The position numbers and the translations under genes are program-made. Shown piece by piece: positions 31,682-43,694 of a stretch of DNA of 64,000 bases; positions within the stretch are counted from its first letter, which is position 1, and every line of letters begins with the position of its first letter. Source of the DNA: Helichrysum umbraculigerum. Its lineage: Eukaryota; Streptophyta; Magnoliopsida; Asterales; Asteraceae. Below the pieces are notes generated by a model. The model was not told the origin of the DNA and did not search any database. It saw only the letters and a list, made by a program, of their open reading frames with translations. The stretch lies in NCBI GenBank assembly GCA_949592205.1, contig CATIUR010000001.1, forward strand, positions 15,577,501 to 15,641,500. Reading direction: 5' to 3'.

Positions 31682-31741
31682 AAATCAAGTTATGTTGCTT
31701 TGTTGTGTTGAGGCACAGACCTGTCACCTCTGTCTTGATTT
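31682..31741 (+). ncRNA. Structured RNA hairpin T3 of B
   Basis: Outer stem AAATCAAG (31682-31689) with CTTGATTT (31734-31741). Inner TGTGT-TGAG-GCACA (31704-31717): relative to TGTAC/GTACA, the A-T pair became G-C, preserving pairing. Internal loop GTTGCTTTGT facing GACCTGTCACC. Confidence 0.8.
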
Positions 31742-32125
31742 GAAAAATGATTGTTTTGATTAAATCTCAAGATATGTAATATTGGCATATTATGAGTATG
31801 AAAGTATATAGTTTTTGGGAGTCTAAGGAAATATTTACATAAATAATAATAAGTTGAGCTCGAATATTCAATTATAGATTGTTTAAGTGGATAACAATAT
31901 CAGTAATCATTGTGAACTATTTGATGTTTTAGAATAATAGCTCTATGTGTAGATCAGTTTTTGTAAATCTCATAGTTTCTTAATAATTGTTTTTAGAATT
32001 AACAGAATTTTAAATTTAAACACTTGGGTTGAAGACGGGTGATGTTGTGTAATTCCTACTTTAGTTGTTTAGTTTAATGGAGATGACTGTTTTCCCAAGA
32101 ATTTGATTTTTGAATTGATAGTCTA

Positions 32126-32159
32126 CTTGAGGACAAGTAGGATTCAAGTGGGGGATGTT
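32126..32159 (+). other. Polypurine tract region of B
   Basis: CTTGAGGACAAGTAGG then CAAGTGGGGGATGTT abuts the 3' LTR. The GAGGACAAG signature plus G-run also precedes the 3' LTRs of C and F and is typical of this Gypsy group. Confidence 0.85.
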
Positions 32160-33715
32160 TGATAAACGCTCAAAAGTACTATATTTTAGTAGTATTTTAC
32201 CCCTAATCTTGAATGTTTTTATTGCATTTTGTTTAGAATAGATATTGATTTCATTCATATTTGCAAATAGATGTGGAAATGGAGCGTTTATGGAAAAGGA
32301 ACGGAAAACAGTCAATAATCGAGCTAAATGATGCATATTTGAAGAATAATGAGAGCCGAAGTCGAAGAAAAGAATGAAATAAGAAAAGTCAAGAAATTGG
32401 CTGGAAAAAGCATCCATACGCCGTATGGAATCCATACGCCGTATGGATTGCAGCAGTGGAGGCCCAGGTTACGCGAGTCTGGGCTTGAAATCAATCCATA
32501 CGCCGTATGGAAATCCATACGCCGTATGGATCAAAAATCACAGAAGTATAAAAACGCGTAAAAACCTTTTTTCGACAGTTTTGAAAGGGTTTTCGTTTTC
32601 TTTCGGTTTCAGACGTATTTTAGGGTTTTAATTTCGTATTTTAGGGTTAGTTTGGAGGTACGGAAGCTAAGGAACGAGGATAATTCGCTCTAATCTTTCG
32701 TAGTTCATCGTTAATCGATTCGGTATATTTCGTTTCTTTATTTTCATTGAAGAATTTGATATAATGAATCTGAATATTTCTGTTTTGATGATGAATTGAA
32801 TATCCAAAGTGATTGTGTAGTTTATTTAACTTAGATTATGATTATGGAACGATTGTTATTGCGTATTGAATAAGTTATTTGATTGAAAACGATTATATTG
32901 CTCGTGGACACTTGTTTATTGGTAACTAGTTATTATTGTTACTTCACGTGGTTAATAATGTTGTTGAGATTGAGTTCCTTTAATGTTATTAACTATTGAT
33001 GGTCATAATTTTAGGGTTTTGATTTATCACTAAATACGTTGAGTCTGATAGGTCGAGTATACAATAATAATTTACTTTAAAATGAGCAAGACAATAAGTT
33101 AATTATTTGGTATTGTTGAGTCATACCAATAGAGTTAATTATAAGGCGTTGTGAATGTTTAATACATAATTTAGGGAAAGGCACACAATTGACTGATCAT
33201 CTTGTGACATTGGAACCAGTGTTTCATGTTGGACCCTAGATTATAGGAATTAGTTGGACCCGAAACGTTGGCTAGTTCATATTCGACTTAGTATTCATTG
33301 AAGAATTTGGTATTAAGTTGATCTAAAGGAATCACAATTAGATAATCAATACGTAATCAATCGGGAAATATGAATCTAAGTGACATTAACTATACAATTA
33401 CTTGTTCCTTCCAATTAGGATTTATTATTATATTTATTGGTAATTTTAAATTAAGTTTTATTAAAGTTTGTTTATTTTAATCAATTGTTTTCTAAAATGT
33501 TCGCACGGAACTAAAACGCACCCCATATTTACTGCTTTCTAGTTAATTGTTAATTTTCTATTATTAAATATTCCACCTTTTCCCTGTGTTCGAACTTGAC
33601 TTACCAATCTATATTTACAAATGATCGGGTATTCTTGCCTGGTTGCTTGAAAGTATTTATTAGGTATTTCTATTTATAAATTGTAAAACAAGACGCGCTT
33701 TCATTAGCGACATCA
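32160..33715 (+). repeat. 3' LTR of element B
   Basis: 1556 bp, near-identical to 24779-26338, followed by the duplication ATTAC (33716-33720). Confidence 0.95.
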
Positions 33716-33965
33716 ATTACCTTAAACTAGAGTATTATTATGTGTATTTAGTTTGAAATAGGGCTAAGTACAGTAACATTTTTTATATTTATATATACAC
33801 GTACGCGATTGGTTTAAATCGCGCAATAATGAATCGGGCGGAATACGATAATGCAAATACGGATGTTGGTGAAACTTTTTCATAAATAACATAAGTCTAT
33901 TTTGTAGTTAAATATTAGTTATTTACATTATATTATTATTGTATAATAATACGCGAAACAATATA

Positions 33966-34196
33966 CTCCCTCCGTCCCAAATTAAATGTCTGGTATCAGT
34001 CTTCACGGAGTTTAAGAAATTACTTTGTCAGGTAGTACATATGACAGTTTTACCCTTGCTTTTTTGCACGGACTCCCATGTATCAGTTTTGAGTGAGGGT
34101 TAAATGGTAAAGTGGATATGCTATTTTTGGAAGTGGACACTTATTTTGGGACAGACTAAAAAGGAAATGTGGACACTTATTTTGGGACGGAGGGAG
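33966..34196. mobile_element. Stowaway-type MITE
   Basis: CTCCCTCCGTCCC and its complement GGGACGGAGGGAG are the standard Stowaway (Tc1/mariner) termini, flanked by TA (33964-33965 and 34197-34198). It lies inside the G LTR. The right end holds a partial internal duplication of GTGGACACTTATTTTGGGAC. Confidence 0.93.
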
Positions 34197-35815
34197 TACG
34201 TTTTATATAAAACGTACAAAGGTAAATAAAATGCACAAATTGAAACCGACAACCCAACGAGACATTTTGAAAATGTTAACTAAAGTATTTGAAAATAATA
34301 CTTACATTTAAAAATTTACATATAATTATTGTTAACAAAACGTGTCAAATACACGTATACGTATAAACTACTATGCGTATATACGGGTTAAATACCAAAA
34401 TACTTAGAGAACACAAAAATTGACTAATTTACCCTTTGTGGGGCCCCCCAAATAGCTGGCCAAATCCACTCACTTGGATTCCATCCACCTCCAATCCCAC
34501 TATCTCTTTCACTCATTCACTCACCAATCAATCTATCACTTTTCTCTCCACTCTCTCTCTCTCTTCAATCAATTTCTCCAACCTCTCTCTACCTCTCCAT
34601 CCTCTCTCTAGGATCTGGAGATCAGCCTCCATAACACCACCACCATTGACCTACCTTTGACCACCATAAACCGCCACACAACCACCACTACAAAACTTCA
34701 AGTTTTTGCAAGGAAATCAAGCCTACAAGCTTCTCATCGTCATCTTAGCCTTTTATTCATCTAGAACACCTTTGTAAGGACTATTTCATATTCATTTTAT
34801 TTATATAACATGTTTATAAGTTCACTTAACAAGATTATGTCCGAAATATATGTCGGAATGCGTTTTAAAACACTAAAACTTATGTTTTCACTTTCTGTCC
34901 AGAAAATACAACTACTTCAACGATTTTTATAAAAATCATTTCTTAACAAAAATACAAGAATCTTAGCTCTAAAATGAAGTTTAAGAAGTTATATTTCCAA
35001 CAAAATTAGTCTCATAAAGTTTCAACTCCGTTTACTACTTGAAAATATTTTTCTCCAACGACATAGCAAGGCTGTCTTCGGATGGCAGATTCTGGACAAA
35101 ATGTTTGAGACCATAACTTGAGCTACACACATCAAAAACGTATGAGGCTTTTTCCTATGAACTACAAAATTTGTTGACTATAAAAAGTTCTTCTATAGCA
35201 TTTCCTGAAAATTCACGTATTTTGCTCAATAGTTAGATTATCACCACTGTATCCGGATTCGTCAAATTCTAGACGTCATGGGATTTACCAATTTAATTGA
35301 CTGACTAGATGATGTCTATGAACCTTGGAAAAATTAATGAAAGTATTTAACATATAGAGGAACCACTGGTATTTTATTGGACGTTATTTTGGACTAGATA
35401 TATTTTTAAAAATACCAACATAACCGTATAAAATCTGTGAAACGAACTCGGGGACTGTTTTGGTGCAACATTAAAAACCGATACTTGTGGACTTGCTATA
35501 ACTAATAAAACTAACTTTTTATGACCTATAAACATATTTAAGACATGGGTGAAAGTTTCGGGTCAAACCGACAATGTTTGACCAAGTCAACAAAAACGTA
35601 GCTTAAAAATATGGACAAATCGGACCCGAGGACTGTTTTGGACACAATTAAATATCGACACTTTTAAGCTGTTAAAAATGGATAAAACTTACTTTTTACG
35701 AGTAATAGAACATTGATGAATGTTGTGTAAAAGTTTCGGGACAAAATGAGTAAGTTTGACCAAGTCAATAAAAACGAGACCCGATACGATAAACGTTGGA
35801 CCAAATTATTAAACA

Positions 35816-35818
<3 letters not shown>

Positions 35819-35889
<71 letters not shown>
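35819..35889. repeat. (AT)n microsatellite
   Basis: About 35 uninterrupted AT dinucleotides within the G LTR. The minus-strand YI-repeat ORF is an artefact. Confidence 0.95.
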
Positions 35890-35892
<3 letters not shown>

Positions 35893-36206
35893 ATATGACA
35901 ACAAACTATATACAACAAATAAACTATATACGAAACAACTATAATAATATTTTTAAGAAATATTAAGTACAAACAAGAAACAAAACATGAATAATTATAT
36001 TTTGGAGAAATACTATTATTCAAAAACATCACCAATGGGTCTTACACATTTTGAAAACAATATACACAACATACTAGTTGAGTGAACAATTAGCATAGAT
36101 GGCCTTTTTTGACATCTACTTACACAACCTTGCGTGTTTAGGGCACTAGAAGGTTACAGTTGGGAATACACACACTTGATTTCAGAAACGCTTTCATTCA
36201 CAAACT

Positions 36207-36230
36207 CAGGTGAGTTTCATAGCCCCACTT
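36207..36230 (+). promoter_or_regulatory. Conserved splice-donor-like site in the G LTR
   Basis: CAG|GTGAGTTTCATAGCCCC is a near-consensus 5' splice site. The same phrase is in E2 (CAG|GTGAGTTCATAGCCCC, 55260-55280). Conservation between different LTRs suggests that leader splicing starts here. Confidence 0.55.
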
Positions 36231-36546
36231 TTAAACTGTTTTGTTTTACATTGGAGTGAAAATATATGCTCTCATTCATTGTTTATGAATGCAAATATTT
36301 TAAATCTTATGATTTACGCTTTCCACATTTCTGCTGAGTAATACAAACATTTAATATTGAACATTTATAACATTCCCTATTGTTGTAGGGCAATACACTT
36401 GTATAAAACATACGAATTACTTTTGTAAATAAGTTGAAGAATACTTACATTGATTTCTTATCCCAAGTGCATGACTCAACATTTGCTAAAGACAAGCACT
36501 TGCATGTAAAACTTTAATTTATAAACTCATGATTATTGCATGCACT

Positions 36547-36990
36547 CACAGTACATTGGTACTGCATTCATGGTACATTGGTACTACATTATGGTGCTTC
36601 GGGCACTACATTACGGCACTTGGTGCTGCATTCACAGTACATTGGTACTGCATTCATGGTACATTGGTACTACATTATGGTGCTTCGGGCACTACATTAC
36701 GGCACTTGGTGCTGCATTCACAGTACATTGGTACTGCATTCACCGTACATTGGTACTACATTATGGTGCTTCGGGCACTACATTACGGCACTTGGTGCTG
36801 CATTCACAATACATTGGTACTGCATTCATGGTACATTGGTACTACATTATGGTGCTTCGGGCACTACATTACGGCACTTGGTGCTGCATTCACAGTACAT
36901 TGGTACTGCATTCACCGTACATTGGTACTGCATTACGGTACTTCGAGTACTGTATTATGGCACTTGGTGCTGCGTTTGGGCACGTTGTGC
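36547..36990 (+). repeat. 86-bp tandem repeat made of four hairpin subunits
   Basis: Unit starts at 36547, 36633, 36719, 36805 and 36891 give an exact 86-bp period over five units plus a tail. Each unit is four subunits of 22, 22, 22 and 20 bp ending in GCATT or ACATT. Every subunit can form a 5-bp hairpin (AGTAC-ATTG-GTACT, GGTAC-ATTG-GTACT, GGTGC/GGCACT around TTCG, GGCAC-TTG-GTGCT). Because 86 is not a multiple of three, one open frame implies all three are open, which explains three overlapping 156-183-codon ORFs; I do not call them genes. Confidence 0.9.
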
Positions 36991-37539
36991 TACTTTTGAT
37001 TTACATTTACACTTGATATGCATACATTTGAAAACCACAGGATTTCAACTTATTTTAGCCTACGTGCTACATTTGAAAGTCAAATGATTTAAACAAAACA
37101 TATTTTTGACATTTGTGCTACTTTTGAACAATTTACTGTTCATACTCATGAAACTGTATTAGCATTACTTTCGAAATACATTAAACATTACAGTAAAGAA
37201 ATGCAAATTGGGAAAACTTATAATTATCATCTTCATATATAATTATCAAACCTATTGTTTAGGCCACAGGTTTTACAATTGCTGCTCGAAGATCCATGAT
37301 TACAAAATCATATTTTTGATGTGTGATTTACAACTGCTATTTTAGAAAAACCTATGAACTCACCAACAATTATGTTGACCTTTTTAGCATACATTTTCAG
37401 GTTTACAAGTACAGTAGGACTACCCACAGGAAACAACATACTAGAGATCATTCAATGTAACTTGGTGCAATGATACTTGATTAGTCGCAACCCGACCCGA
37501 ACCGCTTCCGCACAGTAAATTTGGGGGTGCGACACATAC

Positions 37540-38369
37540 GCATTGTCTAAAAGTGTCATTTCTAATAAACAAACATTTAGCAAAAGTTACAATAAAGGTA
37601 TGCACTATCACAAGACATGTCATCAAAGGGACGCAATAAGATAACATAACTTACAGTACCACATAACTACAAAAGCAATACAAACAGATTTTAACGGTAT
37701 TTAATACTTCATTAGAGTTAATACACACACAGGGCATTAAAGTATCGTAAAATGTTCATTTAGAGTATTAAAGTTAATGATCTAACAAGAACATTCATGT
37801 ACTATACGTTTTTTATTTTTAGATAAATAATGTTTAGTAATTTGTTAAGTTAAAGAAACCCCGTGACTAATGACCTATTAGTTACGAATAAAATGCCACA
37901 TGGATTACACGTGAGTGCCACGTAATCTTCCGGTTAAATACATATAAGCACCACATCGTTCAGATTATCCATGTCGTATATTATGAATTTTAGAAAACTT
38001 AAATCACAAAAATAATCCTATATTTTATTTCTTTATTCTTTTGGTTTATTAATCCTTTTCCATTAAATTACAAATATTAAATATACATAATTTTTATCAC
38101 TTGTTGTATTGTGTTCTTCATAAATGATCCTACTCTGCTATCACAAAGATCAAACTCAGGGATTATTGTAAATGGTCGATCAAGATTTCATTATACGCAA
38201 GAAACGAGTTCACACGATTTTAAGCTCAGAAGTGAAACCTTCAAAGTTTTTGTTTTTACATCATCGATGATAGTGAAAAATGTTCCAAACGCAGTCATAT
38301 TCACCATCATCAATTTTACAGCTATTTTCGTTTAAATAATATTTTCAGATCTGAAAAAAAAAAAAATCT
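37540..38369. other. Unrecognised sequence
   Basis: AT-rich, short ORFs only, no repeat or RNA gene recognised. Confidence 0.4.
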
Positions 38370-38890
38370 TCATCAAACACTATCACCATCTGAAAACTGG
38401 ATCTGTGGTGCTGAAGTTAGTGGTGGATAGATCAAACGGAAAATGGCCACCTACGTTCCAGAAATGAGATCTCCACCGCCGAATAAAAGTCGTACCGGAA
38501 AATAAGATCACCAGCGCTGAAAACGAGATCTCTGTCGAGTTCTGATACCATATTGGAAGATATATTTTCCCCGTTAACTCATAATCACATTACTATGAAG
38601 TATATATATAATACATACATATTGGGCTTGGTGAGCCGAGAGTACAAGGCCATTTGGGCCAAAGCTAGACTACAAATATATATAATACATAATTACATAC
38701 ATATACATGCTAACACAAAAGGCTTGATGTTCAAGCCTCCGGTTTATTGTGGTGGTGAAGGTCGACCAGTGGTGGTGGTTGTGGTGGTCAGGCCGGCCAA
38801 TGGTGGTGAATGTGGTCAGTGGTGGTGGTTATATGGTAGTGGTGGTGGTGAGGGTTGGTGGATAGAGGATAAAGATGAAATTGTGATATA
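38370..38890 (-). mobile_element. Copia LTR and primer-site remnant, minus sense
   Basis: In minus sense CTTCCAATA is followed by TGGTATCAGAACTCGACAG (about 38535-38553), an initiator-Met primer site directly after an LTR-like end. The leader-like part lies at 38370-38535 and the LTR-like part at 38555-38890, with GGTGGTGGT microsatellite stretches. No coding region or second LTR seen. Confidence 0.5.
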
Positions 38891-40457
38891 AAAAATTCTA
38901 AAATCTTTATATACTTTTTTATTATAGTTTTGTTTTTTTAGGCATTTACAAATAAGAAAACTAAAGCCACCTCAGGCTAGCTGTAACCGGTGAAATTGGG
39001 TAGCCTCAAGTTTTCAACAGGTTTTACAGGTTTAATCATCTTTATGTTAAGAAAATAACTTCACTACCCCAACCGAACATTTTGGAATACTTTAATACCC
39101 TTTGTGTGTATTAACCCACTTCATTATCTCAAATAACAGTATCGAGAACACTAAGAAACACATACTTTTTTATGAACTTACTACAAGTAAATAAGGAAAA
39201 TTACAGATGTCCAATTTCAATGTCCTTCCTGGCATGACCTGGTAGAAACGTTTTGGATGGCGGTAGTCTGGAGTCTTGCCAGAGAGTTTTGGCAAGGCAT
39301 ATTGAGTCCTACCTGCCAGATTATTTTGGCAATAGGATCATGTCAGTTGTGCCTATCTTATGTCTTGGGTCCACAGGGAGGGTGTAGGTGACGGTGTCTA
39401 GACTCTAGAGTTTTAGCAGGGAGTTCTGGCAAGGTGTAATGGGTCCTACCCTGTCATATGATATAAGAGAACTGTGTGGTAGGTTCAAGAGTTAACCTCT
39501 TGTGGGTGTTAAAGTTTATTTCTTCCCACTTGTTTGTTCCTAATTGTAGAAGAAGATCATTCTTTATATCTATATGTAATGCTTTTCAAATAAAGAAATA
39601 GTTGGGCTTTAAACAGGAACATGGCTAAGATGGTTAAAAGCAAGTTACTGTGGTACCTGGAAAACCCGATGAAGCAACAGTCTAGACGGAAGATGAAAGA
39701 AAAAAATCTCATTCTTTTCTGCACAGTCTATTCCGTCCTTGGGCAAAACAAACACAACATAGTCAAACAGGGGAAAATCAGTAATTTGCAAAAGGAGAAA
39801 CACGAAAATCTTTAGTCCATGAAACAAAAGCACGTTTATTACTTGAACTGTCAACTCCCGGTTCTCTTGAAAAAGTCGACCTGGTTACCAACTAAAGGCA
39901 AGGCAATTATAGGACTCCAGCGACCAGCGTGTTTACTTATCTTCGACTTCAATATGTTCAGTAATTAGTTCTCACTTACATCTAGGGTTGTCCTGTAGAT
40001 GAAAGAAACATATATTGAAATGGATTTACTAAGAGCTTTGGAAATGGGATGATAAAATTTTAAGTCCCTATGTCTCAAAATATATACCTCATTTCCCTCT
40101 TAATTGTGTATTAGTAATCTCGCAGACCATCTTTAGATATGCTTTTCAATATCAAAAGCATGACGTAAAGCCAAAATAAAAAAAGTATTTCACTAAATTG
40201 ATGAGAGAGAAAAAAAAGTGGATTTATTGAGTAAACAAGTTAAATCTTGACAACAAAAGTATAACAGAAACACTACAGAACCTGCTGGTGTAACACATCA
40301 ACGCGTTAACACCTTGACATGACGTCTACATACATCTCTTGTTTTAAAAAAAAGAGGTCAGTATTTTCATGAACATGATCTATCAGTTAACTTAAATATA
40401 TAAGATTCAATTAAAAGTGTAGTAACTTATCAAGAAACACATGTCCATATCCCACAT
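38891..40457. other. Unrecognised sequence
   Basis: Near-duplicate phrases (TTTTGGCAAGG, GGGTCCTACC) recur at 39260-39450. A minus-strand frame at 39645-39854 has no recognisable family. No host exon could be supported. Confidence 0.35.
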
Positions 40458-41016
40458 GGTTGTAAAAAACGGGATTAGTCCCCGACTAGTCTTCCCAAGA
40501 GGGGTGCCGACTAATCCAGGACCAAAACGGTAAAAAAAAACGATCAACGCCGATCAACGCCAGCCAACAGCGGTCAATGTCGGTCAAGAGCAGTCAAAAT
40601 CGTTCAATCAATGGCTTGAGTGTGTTTCTCCATTGCTTTTTGTTGTTAAATATGAGAAAAAATAGATAAAAAGTGGTAGAATGAAGTGAGTGATGATGAA
40701 ACCTAGATCTAAAAGATGAGAAGATGAAGATGAAGTAATATGACAAAAAAGAAAATCAGATATGGGAAAGGACACAAGAGGGAGAAAAGTTTACATTTTC
40801 AAAAAAAAAGTACAAAAAAATACATCTAGGTCCCTTGACTTTAAAATATATAAGATTTCCTTCTATATTTACACATGATTTTGACATTTATTACTTATAA
40901 GTATAAAAAGACAACAAAAGTCAAAATCCGAATAGTCTCCAACTAATCCCGACTAGTCTTGACTAGTCCGTAAAATGTCCCGACCGACTAATCCCCAACT
41001 TACGAATTTTTCAACC
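40458..41016. mobile_element. MITE-like element with GACTAGTC repeats
   Basis: Starts GGTTGTAAAAAACGGGATTA and ends with the complement of GGTTGAAAAATTCG. Both flanks repeat CGACTAGTC / GACTAATCC motifs in inverted order. Target duplication not established. Confidence 0.5.
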
Positions 41017-41762
41017 TTGATATCCCAAAATAAAAGGCAATTCTGATGCACCGTCACTCCTATGCCTTGGTAAGTTCAGAAGTAAAGAGGCCGATTCTAA
41101 ATTTCTAAGTCAGGAACTCATGGATTTTTATGTCTAAAATGAGTAAAGCTTACAATTTACGATAAGGATAACCTTATCCATGAAGACTAAACTGAAGTAT
41201 AAACATAAAAATAAAGATATGAGATGCATACCTGGACGCCTGAAAAATGCCTTACATGAGATTCATCAATGTGAAGATGTATTCATGTCATCTTTAAGTA
41301 TGCTCCTAAATAGATGTTGCATTACAAATACTATATTCCCAGACTTTTCCAGCTCTAACTCCTATTATTGAGTACCTTTAAAAACATGGCAGTCATTCAC
41401 GTTACGCCAAAGGAAACTGATTTTAAAAACTATAAACAAAATTAAAAACATGTAACATATTTGATTGAACCATTTACCTCATGTGTGTTAATTACAGAGT
41501 AATATATCGTATTTTCCCTTGTCTTGGGTCATCACTATATACAATGGTTTATAAGATAGAGCCATGGGTAAACAGACAAAATCAGTGAAATCAAAACTGA
41601 ATATTGATGCAACTGTTTATAGTTATACTCTACTCACAGTGGTCGATATATGTATAACTTGTTTAAACTCTATATAATGTTACCAAAATTTACAAAAAGC
41701 TAATGGCAATCATGGGGGCTTTTGGGACCTATATCCGGGGCAGAGTAAGATGACCCAAAATC
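41017..41762. other. Unrecognised sequence
   Basis: No supported gene. A good 5' splice-site sequence (CCAG|GTATGC, minus, near 41232) is isolated and not enough to call a gene. Confidence 0.35.
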
Positions 41763-42375
41763 TGTTAGTAATTTAGTGTAATTGAAGGATATGGTTATTT
41801 GACTTCGTAATGGGTTAGGAGGTACGGAGTGTACGCCCATCAAGTAAATAACATCCTTGACCCAAAGCAATTGAGAAAGCAATCATGAGTCTAAAAGATA
41901 CGAATTAGTCTAAAATAGACTACACAGTGGCTTAATAGTCTGAAATGGACTGAATTAGTCTAATTTAGACAGAAGTCCGAATTAGTCTAAAATTAGACTA
42001 GATAGTGGCGTAATAGTCTAATTTTGGACGTGACGGGTCAAGAGGCTATTTTGACCCATTTGACTGTGACTTTTGGTTATCCTAACTGATAGGATTTTAT
42101 GGTCTTAATGATTATGAATATCAAAAGGCTGGAATTGCAAGGGATCAATGGTGGTCTTTATTGGATAATTTATATCCACTAACTCCATGGATTGTTGGGT
42201 GCTAGCACCAGGTTTTTGTTTTGTTGCCTCAAACAAGAACATCACTCTTTGTCTTATCCCAAAACAAAATTCATGTAACCCAAGGCATATAGGGTCGAAT
42301 TGTTATTTTCGGAAAGTGATAACACGATTCAAAGGGATATCCAATCATTAAAATCTTACCCGGTTACACGGTTTC
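41763..42375 (+). repeat. Left LTR of D (right border uncertain)
   Basis: Homologous to 53263-53920 up to GGTTTC at 42375, the point where E2 cuts the right copy. It continues further to the right by an unknown amount. Confidence 0.75.
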
Positions 42376-43694
42376 CTCCAACAATCGAAAACAACAATTT
42401 TGGTAATTTCAATGGCGGCTACTTTGAAGTGTATTATGGCTATGTGTTGAGAACTCCTTGTCATAAAGATGACCGTGATGATGATCCAAAAAGGATCAAG
42501 TGAGAAAACGTTGACTACATTTCTCGAGGTTAATCCTCACTGGTAAGTCTAACTCCTTATTTGATATTTATCAAAACGTTGATTTGTCAAAGATTTACGG
42601 AATTGTTGGGCAATTAAAATAACACAAATTGCATGGTTGAATCATTCTCGGTTTTGAGTATGATTGATAAGTTACCACCTTCTTGAAATATAAGAAGAGT
42701 GGGTTAACTTTGGTACAATTGGAAAATCATTTGTGTATAGAGTAATTTCTTAAGACACATGGAATGATAAATCAATGAGCAATGAAATTGCTGCAGAACA
42801 TCTTCTACAATTGTGATGGAAGTGACATAGACAAAAACAACATGTGCCATGATATTGAGAGAAATCTCAAGGATTTCAATGGCGGTTATTTGCTGAAAAT
42901 TTGGAATGAAATATCATTTCATGTAATATTGTTGTGTTGGTGGTCAAGCCAAACTTAACAATAGAGCAAACAAAAATAAAGGATGATATTATTGTAAAAG
43001 GAATGATGATCTTATTACATGGTATACTTATGTAATGATAATAATATATGATTATGTGCTATAATCACATATGATTATGATCATTCACTTTTATCCTTGG
43101 TGTTGAACATTTGTTGTTGGGGTTTGTTTATGGGAAAATAATTACTTCAAGTATTGTTTTGTGTACCGAAAGATCTTAAGAACAAGTCTTGTATAACAAG
43201 TGTGGTACATGCAGTTTTTGGACTTGATATACATATATTATCAAGATCCGGTGTGTTTGTTGTTCTGATATTATATGTTTATGTTGAACTATGATATGAT
43301 TATACTATGCATAATTGTTTTGTATGCCATGTATCAAATGATGATTAATATGCTTGACATGCTTGATTGAAAAATGCATATTCGAATAAAGATCATGAAT
43401 TGTTATTGTTAAATTTGGAATTCATTTGTATCATTTGAGGTGATAATCATATATGCGGATCATGTGTTTATGAGAATATAAAATACGATTACATGTTATG
43501 CTTATATGGTTTAAGATGTTATTCTTTGTTATGATATGCTCATACATGTATATGTAATCATATTAATACCTGGCCTAATATGTGATTATGTGGTTATAAC
43601 ACATGATTGAATGGTATAATGTATTCTTTAACATATGATGGACTTGGTATGATATAATCATTTGTGTTCACATGTTACCAAGTGATTATTTGGT
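42376..43694 (+). other. Leader and lost gag/protease region of D
   Basis: AT-rich, with recurring ATATGATTATG-like phrases. No gag, zinc knuckle or protease remains. Confidence 0.5.

Larger units (their letters stand above)
31305..31920 (+). promoter_or_regulatory. Shared 3' noncoding RNA module, copy in B
   Basis: Contains all three hairpins (T1-T3) in order plus the flanking conserved blocks: ATGATGTATTGATAGGC near 31318, GTCTTAATT near 31423, and GTTTAAGTGGATAACAATAT near 31881. Collinear with the modules in A and C. Confidence 0.8.
24779..33715 (+). mobile_element. B: complete non-autonomous Gypsy-like (Athila-related) element
   Basis: LTRs of 1560 and 1556 bp with TGATAAACGC...GACATCA ends, a perfect 5-bp duplication ATTAC (24774-24778 and 33716-33720), an Asp-tRNA primer site and a polypurine tract. 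The LTRs differ by about 8 substitutions and 2 small indels by eye, so it is recent. The interior has two intact ORFs, neither resembling protease, integrase or reverse transcriptase, and a long structured 3' noncoding region. Enzymes must come from elsewhere. Confidence 0.93.
24747..37534 (+). mobile_element. G: solo Gypsy LTR, interrupted by element B and a Stowaway MITE
   Basis: The left end TGTGACAACTGG (24747) is preceded by CATAC (24742-24746). The right end GGGGGTGCGACA (37534) is followed by CATAC (37535-37539). This gives a 5-bp duplication with TG...CA ends; the right end matches the usual 3' end of plant chromovirus LTRs. Only 32 bp lie left of B. Removing B with one duplication copy leaves about 3.85 kb including the MITE. 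No primer site or internal domain follows, so this is a solo LTR left by LTR-LTR recombination. It contains a CT-rich leader, a splice donor, an (AT)n run and an 86-bp tandem array. Confidence 0.85.

Noticed and set aside
31494..31741. Hammerhead ribozymes (retrozyme) as an explanation of the T1-T3 hairpins
   Set aside because: The hammerhead core CUGAUGA...GAAA is absent and the conserved loop sequences do not match it.
31494..31741. tRNA-derived SINE or CRISPR-like array as an explanation of T1-T3
   Set aside because: No RNA polymerase III A/B boxes or tRNA fold, and spacers are conserved and collinear between elements rather than unique.
36529..37087. Three overlapping 156-183-codon ORFs in all plus-strand frames
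   Set aside because: They are readings of the 86-bp tandem repeat. A period of 86 cycles through the frames, so one open frame makes all three open.
39645..41371. Possible minus-strand multi-exon host gene
   Set aside because: An isolated splice-donor-like site and short ORFs only; no exon with recognisable protein sequence.
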